From: Gymnorhina tibicen
Lineage: Eukaryota; Chordata; Aves; Passeriformes; Artamidae
Assembly: GCA_013399875.1 (NCBI GenBank)
Contig: VXAZ01006779.1
Coordinates: 124,001-188,000, forward strand
Length of the DNA stretch: 64,000 nt
Reading direction: 5' to 3'
Every line of letters begins with the position of its first letter. Positions within the stretch are counted from its first letter, which is position 1. Below are positions 27,532 through 39,806 of the stretch, piece by piece. The notes under the pieces were generated by a model that worked only from the letters and a program-made list of their open reading frames with translations, made no database searches and was not told where the DNA came from. The position numbers were made by a program, and so were the translations under genes.

Positions 27532-29093
27532 TTCAGACTCCATACATTATTAAAGAAGCAATATGTTTCCATGTCATAAGTAATAAACATAAATTAAATA
27601 TTTCTTTTAAAGTTCTAAATAATTGAAAATAGGAAAATGCAAAGTAACTTAGTGGAGGAGGATGGATTTGTGTTGGTTTTGCTCTGGACTGCAATCACAA
27701 ATAATAAGGTAATTTGTCTTTTTTAAGAAAAGAGTAGAAGGTACAAGAAGAGTACACATTGTTTGCAAAGAGTTTTTGAGGTAAAGAGAATTTTTTATAG
27801 TCAGTAGCTATTTCAAAGCTCTCCAGGACACAAATTAAGGTTTCCTGTGTTGTTGAACGTTGCCCTGGTCTTTTATGTACTAGTCAATACCTCAAATATG
27901 CAAAGTTCAAAAAATTGGACATGGCACAGGCAAAGATAATAAGGGACATTTATAGTGATTTCAAACAAGTTTTATTGGTTTTTTATTTTACTTTTGGCCT
28001 CAGAAGCTTTAGAGAACATTTGAGTTACATTTGTCCTTTTTTTCTCCAAAGCTGTGGGAGCCAGGTACTTCTAAAATGAAGCACAGATTTTCTTCTAATT
28101 ACATGACTGGAGGAACTGGACCTTAAAGTTTGTACAACATGGGAATTGCAATAAAACTGGGAGTTGACAAGGGTGCACTACATAGAAGAAATCTTAATTC
28201 AAAACCAGAATCTTGACATAAGAAAACCTGATAATTATTTGAAATGATCAGTTCATAGGCATGCAAGTAGTAAAGATGGAATAGTAGCATCCATGCAGGA
28301 CCAGACCTATAGAGAAATCCACTGGAAACATCAAAATTATCCCTCTTTTCCCATGTATTTCTATCTCATTTAAATATAAAACTCTATTCTTGCCTTCTTA
28401 TGCTCCCTTTTGTTTAACTTTCTCATATTTACACTTTAAGGCAATTTTCATCTTTCTTTTCTACTGGAAATATAAAGTACATTTTTCCTACTCCTAAGTT
28501 TGGGATTTCTATGTAGAGGCAGTTCTGCATTTATGTCATCATACTGCAGAATGTCATCATACACAAGTGCTGGAAGTGACTGTATTTGGTGATCAAGTGT
28601 CAGGCATGTTTAAAGGAATGACGGAATTGCAGGTTGCATCAGCCATTCTGATGCAGATGGAGAATTCCATGTTTACAGAGCCTTCCACTCAAGTGTAATG
28701 AGGATTGAGAAGTTTCATAACACATAAAGAAGTCTTTTTAATGGTGGTACACCCACCCTGTATGACACCTGATCAACTCATGTAGTTAATGAGATCTGGA
28801 GGTGATGAGCATCCATATGGATATGGCCACCTGTTTCCAAATGAAGAGGGCAGTTGTCACCCCTCTATGCTGGAGTAATATGAAGTAGTTCTGGGGTAAA
28901 TTCCATCAGACATCCAGGAGAGAAAATAATCTGAAATTCCAAGGTCACTTGGCTACCCCCCAGGCCTGCAGCAGTCTCAGTCTCCCCTCATTCGTTGTTT
29001 TGGAGCTCACAAAACACAATGATGAGCTGATGTGATCAAAGGAAACAATCTTCCAAACGGAATGGGAAATCACCCCTGACTACTGTTCATTGT

Positions 29094-29434
29094 GGCCTTT
29101 TTGGTACTTAAAAGGAGTTCATACAAAAGATGGAGAGGGACTTTTCACATGGGAAGATGGTGATGGGACAGGGGGAAAATTTTTAAATTTATAGAGGGGA
29201 GATTTAGATTAGACATTAGGAGGAAAATCTCTACCTGGAGGGTGTTGAGACACTGGAACAAGTTGCCCAGAAAAGTTGTAGATGCCCTTTTTATGGAAGT
29301 ATTCAAGGCCAGGTTGGATCCTGGGAAACCTGACCTAGTGGATGGCATTGCTGCCCATGGTGGCTAGAGGGGGCTTCGAACCAGATGATCTTTAAGGTCC
29401 CTTCCAACCCAAACTGTTTTATGGTTCTATAATA
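29094..29434 (+). mobile_element. CR1 LINE, 5'-truncated 3' end (~340 bp)
   Basis: Plus-strand CR1 tail. It starts with GGCCTTTTTGGTACTTAAAA, followed by the family's GATGGAGAGGGACTTTT block, a decayed RLDIRRK-type coding stretch and GGAACAAGTTGCCCAG. It ends GGTCCCTTCCAACCCAAACTG and a degenerate 3' repeat (TTATGGTTCTATAA). The 5' truncation is near 29,094. The 3' end resembles that of the minus-strand copy at 2.2 kb more than the copies at 13.9 and 33.1 kb. Confidence 0.92.
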
Positions 29435-31596
29435 CTGTTCTTTCCAAAACAGCAGCAGGTGACGTTGTCTGTCACCTAATGACAACTTGCCAAAAACCTT
29501 TTGTGAGCCACTGTGTGTTATGATGCCCTGCATCTTTGGTTGAGTTAAAGTAGTTGGATAAGCACTTGAAAATGGCACATGTCAGCTCCAGAAAACATGG
29601 CTCACTGAACAGAAATAAAAGGTATGTCAGGGTCTTGCATTAGCCTCTGGTTTCTGAACTGCAGTTGTCTCAGGTCCAGTCTCCATTGGTAAGATTTTCC
29701 ATGGTATACATACAGTAAGCCCTGTCTGTAAAAAAGATGAAGAAATTCAGATTAAAACTTTTCCTTGATAACCTCTTTTGACACCTGAGCTGTTATTTTA
29801 CTGTGAAGTTGCTTTACTCAGCTTCTACAAATGGACTTCTTAATTTCTTTATGTGCTGAGAAAAATCTCTTAAGGCCATCATGATGAAAAATACACACTG
29901 CTTTGCTTGTTGGAGGATATTAGTACTGAATGTCTATATTTGTAGCAAGAACATTCAGAGAAGTTTTTATAGCAGGTAATATTCCATATATTTATTTCAG
30001 GCTGATGCTGGTCTTGATTTTCAGTGGGACTAAAGCTATGTTATCAGTTGTTGGTATTACATAATGTACTAATAAGAAACAACTTGACCTTGCAACCTAA
30101 CTTGTTCCTAATATTATCTATAAGGCTACTCTAAATTATCTAATAATGTATTTCCTTTTTTGACCATACTGTCAGGGGTCCCAAAAGTACACCTTTACAA
30201 GTCTTATGTCTTGATGTAAAATGCAGACCAAGAATTTTTGTTAAAAACTTACTCTTCCTTCTAAATGAATATACATTTGAAACGTATACTTAAATCTTCA
30301 GAAATTACTGGGTACCCTCCCTCATTGTTTGCACTCTAGCACCTTTATAGTCTAATTACCCCTAGTGAAAATCTCAGTTCAAGGTTATGTAAATTACGTC
30401 TAACCTCCTTAAATGGCATTGGGAAAAAGATGCAAAAATAAACTTGCTGGTGTAACATTAAGATATAGTGCTAGTTACAAGAATATACTAAAATTATTAA
30501 ATATAAATTTAACAGAAAAGAATTGACAGGAAAGGAAAGCTCTGTTTCAGCTAGGTTTATGTAAATTAGTCCCTAAAACAAAGTATTTAAATAGACCTAT
30601 TTTGAGAAAGATTATTCTTTTACTACTTTTTACACATGAAATCCCCTTAAGAGCAAAAAAGCACTACACCTTATGCATGAAAATAAGACTTTATTGTTAG
30701 AGTATTCAAAATATAACAGTTAATACTTCTCTAGTTAACTGATGAAATGTTAATTAGTATCACAGTTAAGATTTATATGCATATACTTTCTTGTATCTAT
30801 GCCTTTTCTTTAGCACTGTGTTCCCTCTCCCAATACCCTTTTCGTTCCTGAGGTCACATTTGCTACTCTTTCTCAAGCAGAAATGGCAAGAGGTTATGAT
30901 AAGGCACTACCACCACCAGCCTCAAATTCTTCATCAGCTAGCATTTAATGCTAGCAAGGGAAGAAGGAGGGATGGTTCTTCCTTACTCTTCTGAGCCAAT
31001 TCAGGCTATTTTTTTTTCAGGTTTTGTTGCCGGGCTGCTTTTTTATGCGGTAGCCTCCTTAAACCCCAATTAAGACAAAACATGTAAGGGTTCTGAGTTT
31101 CTTAATTGATCTTAATTACCCTGAGTAGCCTCATCTGGGACAAACACTCACCATATCCTTTCCCGGTAGTGCCATGACATTTATTTAAGATTTGACTTGG
31201 ACATCTATTTTTTTCTTGAGGTAAATGAAAGTGATCTGTTTTCAGTCCTGACTTTAGCCCCAGCTTGGATCTTCACCTATGGGAAGAGGTATGAAAAGCT
31301 AACAGAATTGAATTACTTAAACAGTTCTGGTTTTGCAGCCATATGTATTTTAATCAATGATATATAAAATTTGACAGTGGTAAACTTTACCAAGACACTA
31401 TGAGTAATGATAAGTGAGAGGAAATGTATTTAATTAGGGAATTATGTGAAATAACTGAGCATCACTAATAAAACATTTCTTCTAAAATCAGAACTTATAA
31501 CACTCAACTTTTTAAAGCAGAGTATTCACTAGTTTGTGCAAAGTGAGTTTCAATATAAAAATGTTAATTTTACATCTCAAATTTTCAGTCAGTCAT
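29435..31596. other. AT-rich non-coding DNA, nothing recognised
   Basis: Unique-looking AT-rich sequence with no supported gene, RNA or transposon. The frame at 30,791-30,994 is short and featureless. Confidence 0.55.
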
Positions 31597-32179
31597 TGTG
31601 CTTGTTTTGTCTGGGGGAGAGTTAATTTTCTTCACAATAGCTAACATGGGGCTGTGTTTTGGATTTGTGCGGAAAACAGTGTTGATAATACAGAGATTAC
31701 TTTATTACTGCTAAACAGTGCTTACATAGCATCAAGGCTTTTTCTGTTTCTCCTACTACCCTGAGAGTGAGGGGGCTGGGGATGCACAAGAAGCTGGGAG
31801 GGAACACAGCTGGGACAGCTGACCCCAGATGACCAAAGGGATATTCAATATCGTATGGCATCATGCTCAGGATATAAGATGGGGGACAGAACAAGGAAGG
31901 GGAAGAGGTTTTGAATGACAGCATTTGCCATTCCAAGTCACTTTTGCATGTGATGGAGCCTTGCATTCCTGGAGATGGCTGTTCACCTGCCTGATGATGG
32001 GAAGCAGTAAATTAATTCCTTATTTTTCTTTGTTTGTATATGCAGCTTTTGCTTTACACATTAAACTGCCTTTATCTCAACCTATGAGTTTTCTTTTTCT
32101 TTTCAATTCTCTGTCCCATCCAACTGAGGGGAGTGACCTGTGCTGCTGCTTAGCTGCTAGCTGGGGTTGAACCATGATA
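31597..32179 (+). mobile_element. Solo LTR of an avian endogenous retrovirus (ERVL-like)
   Basis: About 583 bp on the plus strand. It begins TGTGCTTGTTTTGTCTGGGG and AGAGTTAATTTTCTTC, matching the start of a common bird LTR family as I remember it. The middle carries GCACAAGAAGCTGGGAGGG and CCAAAGGGATATTCAATA. The 3' part has ATTAAACTGCCTTTATCTC (an ATTAAA poly(A) signal) and ends CTGGGGTTGAACCATGATA. No gag, pol or env sequence flanks it, so it is a solo LTR left by recombination. The termini are decayed (expected TG...CA) and the flanking bases (GTCAT before, AGCAT after) are only a partial duplication, in keeping with an older insertion. The family name is from memory, not from a database search. 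Confidence 0.85.
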
Positions 32180-33117
32180 AGCATGAAACTGTTTTGTACA
32201 GTTGATAGTGGGGTTTAACATTTTGAAACATCCTCCATTTGTAAAACTAAAAGGGAAAGTGGCTGGTCTCTCATCATACACTTTCAAATTCTTTAGTGAT
32301 CCAGTAGCATGGAGATATTGGCTCTGAAGAGAGCTATAAATAATTTGAGCATTTCACTTCGCAGGAGGAACAATTTTACATATTGCTTTTTAAAATTTTA
32401 TTTTCTATCATACTTCAGAAGCACAGGTGAAAAAAATAAATCTGAATTGCAAGCAGACACTATACTCATGTTAAGGATGCTGACTGTCAAGTGTGTAAAC
32501 CCAAGGGAACTGTGCTTCTCTGTAGTGATGCAGAGTCTTTGATCAACTGCATGCTACTCAGCCTCAAGATTACAATGAGTATCTTGCGTGCATTCGTTTT
32601 GGAATGCATTTAAAATTATATTTAATGAGGAAGGGCAACTAGACTCCTAATCTTACTGCTAGTGTGATGATTATGAACTGGTATTCATCTTGAACTAGAT
32701 TTTGGTATCATTCAAAAGGGACTTTAGGTTTTCCTAATATTTTTTTCTTGCCATACTTGCCAGTATGCAGGGTCAAGGTCTTCATTCCCCCATGTATGCA
32801 TTACCACCCAAAAAGTTTCATGATATGACAGTCTCTGATGCTCATAAACCACACTGGATTCCCAGCTCTTTTAATTTTTCTGGACTTCAAAGTGTTTAGG
32901 ACCAGTGATGATTGGCTGCCCAAAGCATATAAACTAAATGGATTAATAACACATCTTCTTAAAATGTCCCTTAGCAACTTGCTTTGCAAGTTACCTAAAA
33001 AGCCATCTGTATGCATCTATGTAGCAATATCACACTATTGCTGAGGGACGTGAGCAATTATGGGAGGCCTGCTGTGGACAAATGAACCTCTCAATGTAAA
33101 AGACTAATAAAATTACT
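32180..33117. other. AT-rich non-coding DNA, nothing recognised
   Basis: Unique-looking spacer between the solo LTR and the next CR1. Only short open frames; no supported feature. Confidence 0.55.
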
Positions 33118-34290
33118 TAGAATCATAGAATATCCTGTACTGGAAGGGACCCGCAAGGATCATCAAATGTCAGTTCCTGGCTCTGCACAGGACAGCTCCA
33201 AGAATCGCAACACTTCTTGAACTCTCTCAGGCTTGGTGCCAGGACCACTTCCCCAGGAGAGCCTGTTCCAGCACTCAACCACCCTCTGGGTTAAAATCCT
33301 TTTGCTAATATTCAACCTAAACTTCCCCTGACACAGCTTCAGGCCATTCCCTAAAGTCCTGTCATTGGTCACCACAGAGAAGAGATCAGTATCTGCCCCT
33401 CCTCTGTGCCTCATGAGGAAGTTGTGGACTGCAATGAGGTCTCCCCTCAGTCTCCTCTTCTCCAGGATGGACAGACCAAGTGCCATCAGCCCCTCCTCAT
33501 ACAGCTTCCCTTCAAGGCCCTTCACCAACCTCATGGCCCTCCTTGGGACAATCTCCAATAGTTTAGTGCCTTTTTAATATTGTGGCACCCAAAACTGCCC
33601 CCAGCACCTGAGGTCAGGCCACCCCAGTGCAGAGCAGAGTGGGACAATCCCCTCCCTTGCCCAGCTGATGATGCTGTGCCTGATGCCCCCCCAGACACAG
33701 TTGGGCCTCCTGGCTGCCAGGGCACTGCTGACTCAGATTCAACTTGCCATCAACCAGGACCCCCACGTCCCTTTCTGAAGCTCTGCTCTCCAACATCTCA
33801 TTCTCCAGTCTGTACGTACATCCATGGTTGTCCCATCCCAGATGCAGAATCTGACACTTGTCTTTGTTAAAGCTGATATGGTTAGTGATTGCCCAGTCCT
33901 CTAGTTTGTCTAGCTCTCTCTGCAAGGCCTCCCTGCCTTAGAGGGAGTCAACAGCTCCTCCCAATTTTGTATCATCTGTGAACCTGCTTAGTATCCCTTC
34001 AAGTCCTGCATCCAAATTGTGTATGAAGATGTTGAAGAGCACAGGGCCGAGGATGGAGCCGCAGTAACGGAACCCCACTAGTGACAGGTCACCGGTCTGA
34101 TGTCACCCCATTCCTTACAACCCTTTGTGCCTGATCCGTGAGCCAGTTGCTCACGCATCATATGATGTGGTGTTTATCCAGATGTATGCTGGACATTGTG
34201 TCCAGAAGGATCCTGTGAGAGATGGCATCGAAAGCTTTACTGAAATCCAAAGATATTACCTCATCTGGCTTCCCTTGCTACTTGCATTAC
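33118..34290 (-). mobile_element. CR1 LINE, ~1.2 kb, RT motif A to 3' end
   Basis: Minus-strand CR1 starting near 34,290, just upstream of RT motif A (LDFSKAFDAISH is readable at about 34,200-34,255), and ending at 33,118 with the 3' repeat. Motif C at 33,971-33,984 reads FTDD: both catalytic Asp codons survive, with Ala to Thr at the second position, as expected from decay of a CpG. Downstream frames include KCQILHLGWDN (33,614-33,925) and the C-terminal LVKGLEGKLYEEGL (33,163-33,558). These are parts of one ORF2 separated by frameshifts, not separate genes. Confidence 0.93.
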
Positions 34291-36284
34291 CCTATTACAG
34301 CCCTATTGCAATGCAAGTCCACAGTTTTCTTTTTCTTAGTGTCTTGCTTCTCTTGGAGCACACAGATCGGGAGTTGCTATGACGTTCATTATTTGTCCTG
34401 CTCTTCCAAGACCACATCCAAGTCCCTCAAAAACATCAAGATACAGCATAGTTAGACTCCATTACTATGTCATAGAAGTGCCAAACCTCCCACCCCAAAA
34501 TGGTTGCTGTGAGTTCTATTTTACCTGTAAGTTCAATGGCAATAACTACAGATGGTCTTGCTCTCTGTCCGCTATACACTCAGCCACTGGGCTCAAATTT
34601 TCAAGCTTTCTTTTTTCTGTTTTTACCTACTTATACTACAGTGTGCTTTTCAGCATTCTGCCCAGGCAGGTTTTATTTTAATTAAAATTTCCCCTCAGTG
34701 TTTTTAAGAGGAGTTAAGGGAACACTGAAGAGCTGATAATAGTAATTCTAATCTTGTTTATGTCTTAAGTGCCAGAAGTAGTGAAAGTGAGACCTAGCAT
34801 AAGAGTAAAACTATATTAGATAGCTGAGAAATATTACAGCCAGAGAATCTACTCTTCACTCAGATAATACAAGTACCTATATGGAGGAATAGTAAGAATA
34901 ATAAGTAGGAATAATAAGACAGTTAGTAGTAGAAGACTGCCAGAAGCTAGAATTTGGAGAGATTGTGGCAGCTTTGTTACAGCTCAAAATAATGCTAAAG
35001 AAAGTTTGGGCTTCTGTTCAAAGCAACAACAAACAACTAGTTAAATTCATGCCAGAAAACCTTTAAGCCTTATCTCCAGATATCAGGAATAACCAGACAG
35101 AACAACAGCAATAATCAGTTATGGAACAACTTTCACTAGAGAGGTTTTTCTTCTGAACCCTAATATTTTGTTCACCTACCATCTTTACATTTTTCCCTGT
35201 TGCACTATTTGCATTAGACATATCTTTCTTTCTTATATACAGGAGCATGTCTAAGTCATAGAATAACATGACAGAAGCAGGAGTGAAATATCTGCATATA
35301 GAAGCAGTTGTCAATCATCTCACCTTTAAAGTATTAAAATGGTTATACATTGCTCTTTACAAATAATATTTACTGATTAAGACTTCTGCTCCCCCCAGAA
35401 TTGTTCAGTGAATGAATACTGTTTTAATGATGGGTGTGGAACAGCGTGCCCTGACTGCCCCTGGAGAGTTGCTACTGTGATTGTGTATTTTGCTAGTACA
35501 TGGATAAGGAACACTGTAGCAAAAAGCATAGAAAGTAAAACATTTTTCACAAGAGTGTTACAGTGCATGCGACCAGAGACAGTTAGGTGATGCATGAAGT
35601 ATGTGTTGCAGAAGAATTAAAACATTTTAATAGTACCCAATTAATATAGTTGGCTGTTTGATAACATAAGAAAACAATCAGAAAGAGTAATATCCAAGAA
35701 TTCTTTGAGGTGAAAACTTAAATCCAGACAGACTTGTAAGGCAAGAAAGGACACTATAGAAACAGAAGTATTTATTTCCTTGGTATCTGTTTCTTTCCTA
35801 CAGGTATCAGAATGTAGGTTGCCTGTCTCACTGTGTGTGCTTTGCTGAAGATTTAATGTCAACAAATAGGTGGGATCCCATTTTTTCAGAAAACGAGCAT
35901 TTGGGCTTCTTATAAAAATATCTTTTTATTGGTTATAAATAACTTTCTCCTGCAGTTTACAAGCCAGGGGAACTAGGTCATCTGTTGCACAGAACAACAC
36001 TGTGTTTTGAATGACTTGAGAGGCTTAGCGGCTTTTCTCTGCCAGAACCCAGGGAGAAGATCCTGCTCTGGTTTAGAATCAGACAACAGACATACCGTTG
36101 TACTTAGCCAGCTAAAGAATAATGTGCCTTTACAAATGCCTTGGTGAAGACTCAAGGTGTTGATAATTTCTTTCAGGAGCACACAAAAATAAGCTCGAGC
36201 TGTGTTTGTGCTTTTCCCCAAAAACTGACTGAGAATTTAATATGTGATCATTAGGATTTTCTGCATCTAAGTACTGTACTAGTT
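34291..36284. other. AT-rich non-coding DNA, nothing recognised
   Basis: CR1 similarity stops around 34,290 and is not regained upstream of it. Overlapping open frames at 34.1-34.7 kb have no recognisable domain. The rest is AT-rich unique sequence. Confidence 0.5.
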
Positions 36285-36299
36285 TGAAAGCAAACTAGT
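36278..36299. repeat. 9-bp perfect inverted repeat, 4-base loop
   Basis: ACTAGTTTG (36,278-36,286), loop AAAG, CAAACTAGT (36,291-36,299). It lies at the presumed 3' end of the older minus-strand LTR and may be part of that LTR's U5 or of its target. Confidence 0.9.
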
Positions 36300-37439
36300 G
36301 AGAGATTCCAAGTCAGAAATACAATTTTAATAGTGTCTTGGGGTGACTTTATGCTGTTGTATCCCCTATCACTGCTCTATGCCCAGACATGATTCCTGAG
36401 CCTTTCTATGCCTTTAAAACTGGGTGCACGAGACAGAGAAAAAAAAACCTGAGCGAACTTTTCAAAACAATTTGTGCTTCAAGGACATAGAGATTAGTGG
36501 GTGCTGTTGAGGAGCAGAGGAAGCACTCTTCTTGCTTTTCAGTCGGCTTTTCGGCTCTGTTTCTTTGGAGAGAGACAGAGAGTTGAGGTTATTTTTTTCC
36601 CTGGGACTTGGGCTTTTCCCTTCTTCTCTTCTGGACTTGTTCAGAACACCAGAACATCAGAACCCCACCGGGGGACCTTCCACCGGCCTGGAGGGGGGGG
36701 CCCCCCACGCTGACCCAGCTCTGAGGAGGAGGAGAGAGACCGCACCCACAGAAGGACTCTAAAATCTTTCAGGTTTTCTCTCCAGAGCGAGAGATTTTAT
36801 TATTTAGCATTATTACTATTCTTTTCCTGTGTGTTTCTTAAATACATAGTTTTTATTTTCTCCTTCACTTTCCTCCGAGGAAAATTTTTTTTTTCCTGAA
36901 CCCGGATGGGGGGAGGGGTGGGTTGTAACCTGCCTTCCTTCAAGGAGACGTTCCTTTTGGACATTTCCCTGAATTTGGCCTAAACCACCACAAATAGGAA
37001 AAATAAAATAAATACAATAGTACAGAAAAACCCCCCACTGACAGAGTCAGAATACAACCTGACCCCCTGTTCATCAGGAGGTTGGTAGCAGTCCGATTAA
37101 ATGGTGGCTGTAGTCCTCCTGGAGTGATGGTTCTGTTGAAGCAGTGATTCTATGGAAAGGGTCTGATCTTCCTCTGAAGGTCCAGTGGTGGTGCAGAAGG
37201 CTCTGGTCTTCCTCTGGGAATCCAGTGGAAAAGGCTCCCTGTGCTGTTCCAAACCCCAGATTATATCCACATGGGAATGTTTGTTCCTCCCCCTGGGCGG
37301 AGCATCTCACAATGGGGTGATGTAGTTCTGTGACTCATGCAGTGGATCCTTGATAGCCCATGAAACAGAGATAGCCCCCAGAGGGAGTTATCAGGGGTGA
37401 GTCACGGTAGGGGATAACAGCACAGCCCCATCTGTTTCA
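36285..37439 (-). mobile_element. Older LTR, split by a younger LTR
   Basis: On the minus strand this LTR begins at 37,439 with TGAAACAGATGGGGCTGTGC. It continues through a TATA-like GGATATAATC (about 37,257-37,268) and repeated GAGGAAGACCAGA-type blocks to TTTATTTTTCCTATT at 36,993. There it is interrupted by the plus-strand LTR at 36,334-36,992. Beyond the interruption it resumes with ATTAAAATTG (ATTAAA poly(A) signal) and TCTGACTTGG. It plausibly ends at 36,285, where GCTTTCA gives a 5-base inverted match to the opening TGAAA. No clean target-site duplication was found. The 36,285 end is an inference; the 36,993-37,439 part is solid. Confidence 0.75.
36334..36992 (+). mobile_element. Younger solo LTR with 5-bp target duplication AATAG
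   Basis: A 659-bp LTR bounded by TGTCTTGGGG and AAACCACCACA. It is flanked by identical 5-base duplications AATAG at 36,329-36,333 and 36,993-36,997. It contains a C/G palindrome (GGGGGGCCCCCC, 36,695-36,706), a purine-rich stretch (GAGGAGGAGAGAGACC) and an AT-rich 3' part. A 5-bp duplication is typical of ERVL-type elements. No internal retroviral sequence is present. It sits inside the older minus-strand LTR and is therefore younger. Open frames across it (36,501-36,762) are not genes. Confidence 0.87.
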
Positions 37440-39460
37440 ACGGTTTGTGAAGATGATAATAGTATACATACTTTTGGTTACATCTTAGATTGTAACCTAG
37501 GACAAGTACTCACACAACAAATACTGAAGGCCAGTTTAAATGTGAATGTAACACATACTGTGGTGATCAGTACAGAAGCTCTGTGCGAATATAGATCCTT
37601 TACAGGTGTCAACTAAAAGTACAGTAGAAATGTAGTTTCTTGAATGATAAATAATTCAGATATTAACTATGTGACCGTAATATCAGTGTCTGTGAATTTG
37701 GGTGTCACAGATGTGGACTGCTGTTAATGACTTGAAAAAACTGTCAAAGAAAAGTTTATCTATACATTTTGGTATAATCTGTTGGCAAATTTTGGTGAGC
37801 TCACATTTTCTCTTACGATTTTGTTCCCAGAATGGTTTGTCAAGCGTGACCTCTTGTAATCACATATATCTGTAATGATAATTACTGTATATACACCAAT
37901 GCAGCAATTCTACTCATATTGCTACAAATATTATTTGGTATGTACTGGTCATATGAAACATACTTATCTCCATTAGGTATATACAATTACATAAGTAATG
38001 AATGAAACTTTGAAAATACTTAAATGATAAAGAATTAGCTTGACATTTTACCTATTAAACACCAGGGAAGTCTAAAATCAAGCAGCTTAACTGTACAGAC
38101 TTTTCCAAGAGCATGTTAATGGTGATAAAAGGCAGTCTGAGGTGATAGACTGATTTAAGGCTATGAGATAATTAGTGAGATCCTGGTTAGAACCACAGGG
38201 CCTAATGATTTGATAAAGCTGTCTTGCAAAGCATCGATCTCTAACTCTTTATTGAAACTCTACAAATAGTTCTCATTAAGTGCTAGTAGCATGCCTGAAA
38301 TTAAACATCTGGATCCCTGGACTGCAGTCAGACCATCCACTACAAAACCCCAAAATTTTGCTCATCGCTGAAGTTATTGGTGAAACAAGGGGGAACAATG
38401 ATGCTTAATTACATCTCCACACATCAAAAGTGTGCATAGTAATTTTTGGGAGAACAGAATTGTCTGGAACACTAGTTAAATGATAATTATGGATGGTTCA
38501 CCACTGTTACTCTGCTATTGATTTATCATTGATCCTTTTTTGTGGTTTGAATTGAGGTTCCTATTTTTTGTTTGCTCTTTTTGCCTGTTTCTGAGATGAA
38601 TCTAGGATGTGTAGGTCAGAGTTCTCTAGTGCTTTCTCCTGTGCATTTAGTTTTCTCTAGTTTCAGGAGCAATGGATAAGGATAAACATCTTGCCAAAAG
38701 TTTAAACTCAGAATTATTGTGGGATGGAGTAAACACTGGAACACGTATAAAAAAGGAGCACAACTTTCTTAAAAGGCCCATTTATTTATTTTTATGGTAT
38801 GTTTTGGCTTTCTGTCTATATATTTGTAAAAAATTGAACTACCAAGTGAAGGAAAGAGTAGCTGCCAGTACTTCTCTTCCTACAGTATAGCCAAAGGGGT
38901 GGAAAAAAGAGGAATAGTGGTTCAAAATGCCTATATTAATTTCAAAGACATGAAATTGAATTTACTTCTCTCTCCAGGGAAGTTCTCTACCTTTCATTTG
39001 AACCAATAAGACATCACTGGATTATCTATGGAGAGTGGCCCAACCAATAAGCTGAAAGAATTCTATTGCTGGCTCATAAAATGATGAAATAAATTTACAA
39101 AGCATAAAAGCCTTAAAGTTCCTGCTCTACCATGTCCCCAACTACTGAGTGACCCAGAAACATGGATAACTGTGCTGGATGATAAGCCCCATGTGAAATA
39201 TTTGAGGTGAGCAGAAATGAGAATATAACCCTTCCTCTTTCAGGAATGGAGTATTTTTACAGAATTGCATGTCCAGAGGTTGATGTCTTTATTGTGGATT
39301 TTCTCTGGCACTTCAATTTCCTTAAAAAAAAAAACCAAAACATTTCCCCTGCTTTTACTATAGAAAAGTTTGTTATGGTTCTTTCAGAAGGATTAAAATA
39401 CTCTGCTTACAATTTGTTTTTGTTTTTTTAAGAGGTATGAAACAAGCTTGAAATTCTATA

Positions 39461-39492
39461 GGGTTTTGGTGGGGGTTTTTTTGGGTGTTGGG
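39461..39492 (+). other. Predicted G-quadruplex motif
   Basis: Four G tracts, GGG-TTTTGGT-GGGGG-TTTTTTT-GGG-TGTT-GGG, with loops of 7, 7 and 4 bases, fit the common G3+N1-7 rule on the plus strand. It is isolated in AT-rich DNA and not next to a recognised promoter. Confidence 0.6.
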
Positions 39493-39806
39493 TTTTTTCC
39501 TTTCCAGTCTGTAAACATAAAAGAAAATAAAAAGAGTAAATTTTTAATATGATGGTCTTAGTATACCACCTCTATTTTAACTCATCCTCTGACAAAGGCA
39601 GATCTGTACCTTAAGTTGTTTTAGATAAGTTTTCAGATGAAAGTTAAATCCATACTGTACAATTTCAAATGTTGTGTAGAATGTGTATACAGTGCAATCC
39701 TGAAACAGAATATATATCTTCAGTGTTCTATATCTTGCCCAAATCTCAGCCCTCTCACCAGTGCTTGGCTTCCAGGAAGCTCTGTTACCCTAAAGATGCT
39801 TCCCTC

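Larger units (their letters stand above)
19163..29093. other. AT-rich non-coding DNA, mostly unique
   Basis: Ten kilobases without a recognisable gene. Listed separately are a possible old LTR (about 21,285-21,830), a two-base assembly gap and an ATGT microsatellite. Open frames are short and unremarkable. The minus-strand frame 19,003-19,401 is half CR1 linker and half flanking DNA. Confidence 0.55.

Noticed and set aside
33163..33925. Several 60-130 codon frames read as separate genes
   Set aside because: They are pieces and shadows of one frameshifted CR1 ORF2.
36501..36762. Two overlapping plus-strand frames of 70-76 codons
   Set aside because: They fall inside the younger LTR and have no retroviral or host domain.
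36334..37439. A complete provirus with two LTRs
   Set aside because: The two LTRs are in opposite orientation, unrelated in sequence and directly nested, with no gag, pol or env between them.
38040..38530. Conserved developmental enhancer
   Set aside because: TAAT/ATTA-rich words are expected by chance in AT-rich DNA; without a multi-species alignment there is no support.
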